6,643 bases of DNA from positions 1 through 6,643 of the forward strand of contig CAMBYJ010000097.1 of NCBI GenBank assembly GCA_945872015.1, written 5' to 3'. The notes under the pieces are model-generated. The model was not told where the DNA came from. It was given only the letters and a program-made list of their open reading frames with translations, and did not search any database. This DNA comes from Chitinophaga pinensis. Its GTDB lineage: Bacteria > Bacteroidota > Bacteroidia > AKYH767-A > OLB10. The translations under genes and the position numbers were made by a program. Each line of letters starts with the position of its first letter. Within the stretch, counting starts at the first letter, position 1. Positions 5,326 through 6,643 of the stretch are shown in pieces.

Positions 5326-6342
5326 ATGAAACTACTAAAAACTTCCGTCCCTTTATGGCTTGTATTAATAATTGTTGCCGGACTTGGTACTGGATCAATC
5401 TTTTCAATATGTGCATTTAAAAGTCGAAGCGTAGAGAAAACAAGCTCAAATTCAAATAATGATAATTGCGGAATTATTAGTTATAATTCTAGCAGGCACG
5501 GCGCTTTTACAAGACCTCTAATAATGGCCGATAGTCCTAACGAAAGTGTTGAACTATTCGACTTAAAAAGCAATTTTACTGAAGCCATCAATTCCGCAAG
5601 TGCATCCGGAAGTGTTAGTTCTGCTTCTGTTTACTTTCGTGATTTAAACTCAGGAAGGTGGATTTCAATTAATGGGAACGAACTGTACTCTATGGCGAGT
5701 ATAATGAAATTAGTTGCAATGATGTATCATTTACATGTTGATGAAGTTAAGCCGGGCTGGTTAAATCAAAAAATCTTGGTTCAGAAAAGTCTAGTAGTTG
5801 ATAACGTTCAAACGCAAGAAGGCCCTGAATTAGTCTTAGGTAAAGCCTACACAATTAAAGAACTAATCATTTACATGATTAAATACTCAAACAATAATGC
5901 AACAGCACACTTAAACTCTTTCATTGACTTTAACGATTATAAACTTTTCTTTTCTGATATCGGTCTTCCATTACCTGACCCAAAAGCAATAGATTACACA
6001 CTAACAAGTGGTCAATGCAGTCGTTTTTTACAAGAACTTTATAATTCTTCTGTATTAACTAATAAAAATTCCGAATTTGCTTTATCGCTACTAACTGAAT
6101 CAGTATACCGAGGAGGATTATTAAGAAATATTGCTGATAAGGATATTAAAGTAGCCCATAAATTTGGAGAACGCCTTTATCCTAATTCATGTCAAATACA
6201 CGAAACTGCTATTTTCTATACGAATGAAAATCCTTTTCTTATTACTGTTTTAACCAATGGTAGCGACACAGCACAAGAAGCTACGTTAATTGGAAAAATT
6301 GGCAGTATTGCTGCCGATTACTCGAAAAACAAGTTGAACTAA
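5326..6342 (+). CDS. Membrane-anchored class A beta-lactamase-like serine hydrolase
   Basis: The 338-residue product starts with a short basic end and one hydrophobic segment at about 8-31 (VPLWLVLIIVAGLGTG). C29 is in a poor lipobox context, so I read this as an uncleaved anchor with the rest in the periplasm. A linker of about 60 residues leads to a beta-lactamase-2 type domain from about 85 to the end. S125-I-M-K128 is the SxxK nucleophile motif. S188-N-N190 stands at the SDN position, and K279-F-G281, within VAHKFGER, at the KTG position. The C-terminal IHETAIFYTNENPFLITVLTNG strand pair is typical. I find no ExxLN omega-loop motif with the hydrolytic glutamate of true class A beta-lactamases, so beta-lactam turnover is doubtful. 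A peptidoglycan peptidase or esterase role is more likely; the substrate is unknown. It stands alone, downstream of tRNA-Leu. Confidence 0.88.
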   Translation: MKLLKTSVPLWLVLIIVAGLGTGSIFSICAFKSRSVEKTSSNSNNDNCGIISYNSSRHGAFTRPLIMADSPNESVELFDLKSNFTEAINSASASGSVSSASVYFRDLNSGRWISINGNELYSMASIMKLVAMMYHLHVDEVKPGWLNQKILVQKSLVVDNVQTQEGPELVLGKAYTIKELIIYMIKYSNNNATAHLNSFIDFNDYKLFFSDIGLPLPDPKAIDYTLTSGQCSRFLQELYNSSVLTNKNSEFALSLLTESVYRGGLLRNIADKDIKVAHKFGERLYPNSCQIHETAIFYTNENPFLITVLTNGSDTAQEATLIGKIGSIAADYSKNKLN

Positions 6343-6367
6343 GTAAACATTCCTGTTTTTAAAATTT

Positions 6368-6375
6368 TACTTTTG
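6368..6375 (+). promoter_or_regulatory. Consensus -7 element upstream of the tandem repeats
   Basis: TACTTTTG followed by C is an exact match to the Bacteroidetes -7 consensus TAnnTTTG, located 26 bases after the serine hydrolase stop. No TTTG box is present 19-21 bases upstream; the nearest TTG is about 31 bases away. It may drive a transcript running through the repeat array toward a gene beyond the right edge. Short motifs like this occur by chance in AT-rich DNA. Confidence 0.3.
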
Positions 6376-6420
6376 CACTGCAAAGTGTCTTGACTTTGAT
6401 CTGAATTTCAAAATTTTCAT

Positions 6421-6643
6421 GCACCCGAAATTTGCTTCGGCGAAAGCTCAGCACGGCGCATTGGATAGAATGATAGAAGTTAAAGAGTAAATATAAACTG
6501 TACCCATAGTTTACTTCGGCGAAAGCTCGGCACGGCGCATTGAATAGAATGATAGACGTTAAAGAGTAAATATAAACTGCACCCGTAGTTTGCTTCGGCG
6601 AAAGCTCAGCACGGCGCATTGGATAGAATGATAGAAATTAAAT
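6421..6643. repeat. 79-bp tandem repeat array (at least 2.8 copies, continues past window edge)
   Basis: Copies start at 6421, 6500 and 6579, an exact period of 79; the third is cut at the window edge after 65 bases. Each unit has a GC-rich half with the invariant CTTCGGCGAAAGCTC and GCACGGCGCATT blocks, and an AT-rich half with ATAGAATGATAGA and AAAGAGTAAATATAAACT. Copies 1 and 2 differ at about eight positions; copies 1 and 3 differ at about four, so the outer copies are closer to each other than to the middle one. With 6343-6420 this makes a gene-free end of 301 bases. Stop-free frames across the array on the minus strand look fortuitous. Confidence 0.93.

Noticed and set aside
5326..5420. 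Lipoprotein signal in the serine hydrolase around C29
   Set aside because: The residues before C29 are F-S-I, which do not fit a lipobox that needs a small residue just before the cysteine.
6345..6360. Terminator after the serine hydrolase (AAACA-TTCC-TGTTT plus T's)
   Set aside because: The stem is only 5 bp with a single G-C pair, too weak to call.
6421..6643. CRISPR array
   Set aside because: The whole 79-base unit is conserved; there are no unique spacers between short repeats, and no cas genes are seen.
6421..6643. Integron attC sites
   Set aside because: No RYYYAAC/GTTRRRY core pair flanks the units, and no cassette ORFs or integrase are present.

Overview
The window looks like chromosomal DNA of a member of the Bacteroidota (Bacteroidetes). 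It is AT-rich. Genes lack obvious Shine-Dalgarno sequences, and several upstream regions carry TAnnTTTG-like -7 elements, the promoter type of this phylum. Two secreted proteins belong to the type IX secretion (T9SS) world, which is restricted to this phylum. The tRNA gene has no encoded CCA. I cannot name a genus.

Layout, left to right. Positions 1-260 (minus) hold the 5' end of a gene for a secreted beta-propeller protein that reads like PorZ, a T9SS surface component; it runs off the left edge. A 116-base divergent intergenic region follows, then aspS (aspartyl-tRNA synthetase, plus, 377-2116). A perfect 13-bp hairpin at 2122-2151 serves as a shared terminator for aspS and for the convergent minus-strand cluster. 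That cluster is read prs (4703-3768), rplY/ctc (3756-3178), pth (3110-2547), then a 115-residue protein made of little more than a signal peptide and a T9SS C-terminal sorting domain (2502-2155). The prs, rplY and pth set supplies PRPP for nucleotide synthesis, a 5S-rRNA-binding ribosomal protein and peptidyl-tRNA recycling, a conserved bacterial neighbourhood. A strong hairpin that folds best in the minus-strand transcript lies between rplY and pth.

The 375-base stretch 4704-5078 holds a plausible prs promoter, short inverted and direct repeats, and a compact set of nested and competing hairpins (4985-5039) just before a tRNA-Leu(CAA) gene (5079-5162). A membrane-anchored class A beta-lactamase-like serine hydrolase follows (5326-6342, plus). 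It has the SxxK serine/lysine pair but lacks the usual hydrolytic glutamate motif. The last 223 bases are a 79-bp tandem repeat, at least 2.8 copies, running off the right edge.

Most of the window is ordinary housekeeping DNA. I do not see a clear new defence, mobile or biosynthetic system. The best leads for something undescribed are the structured element before the tRNA, the sorting-domain-only T9SS protein, the rplY-pth hairpin and the 79-bp repeat array.
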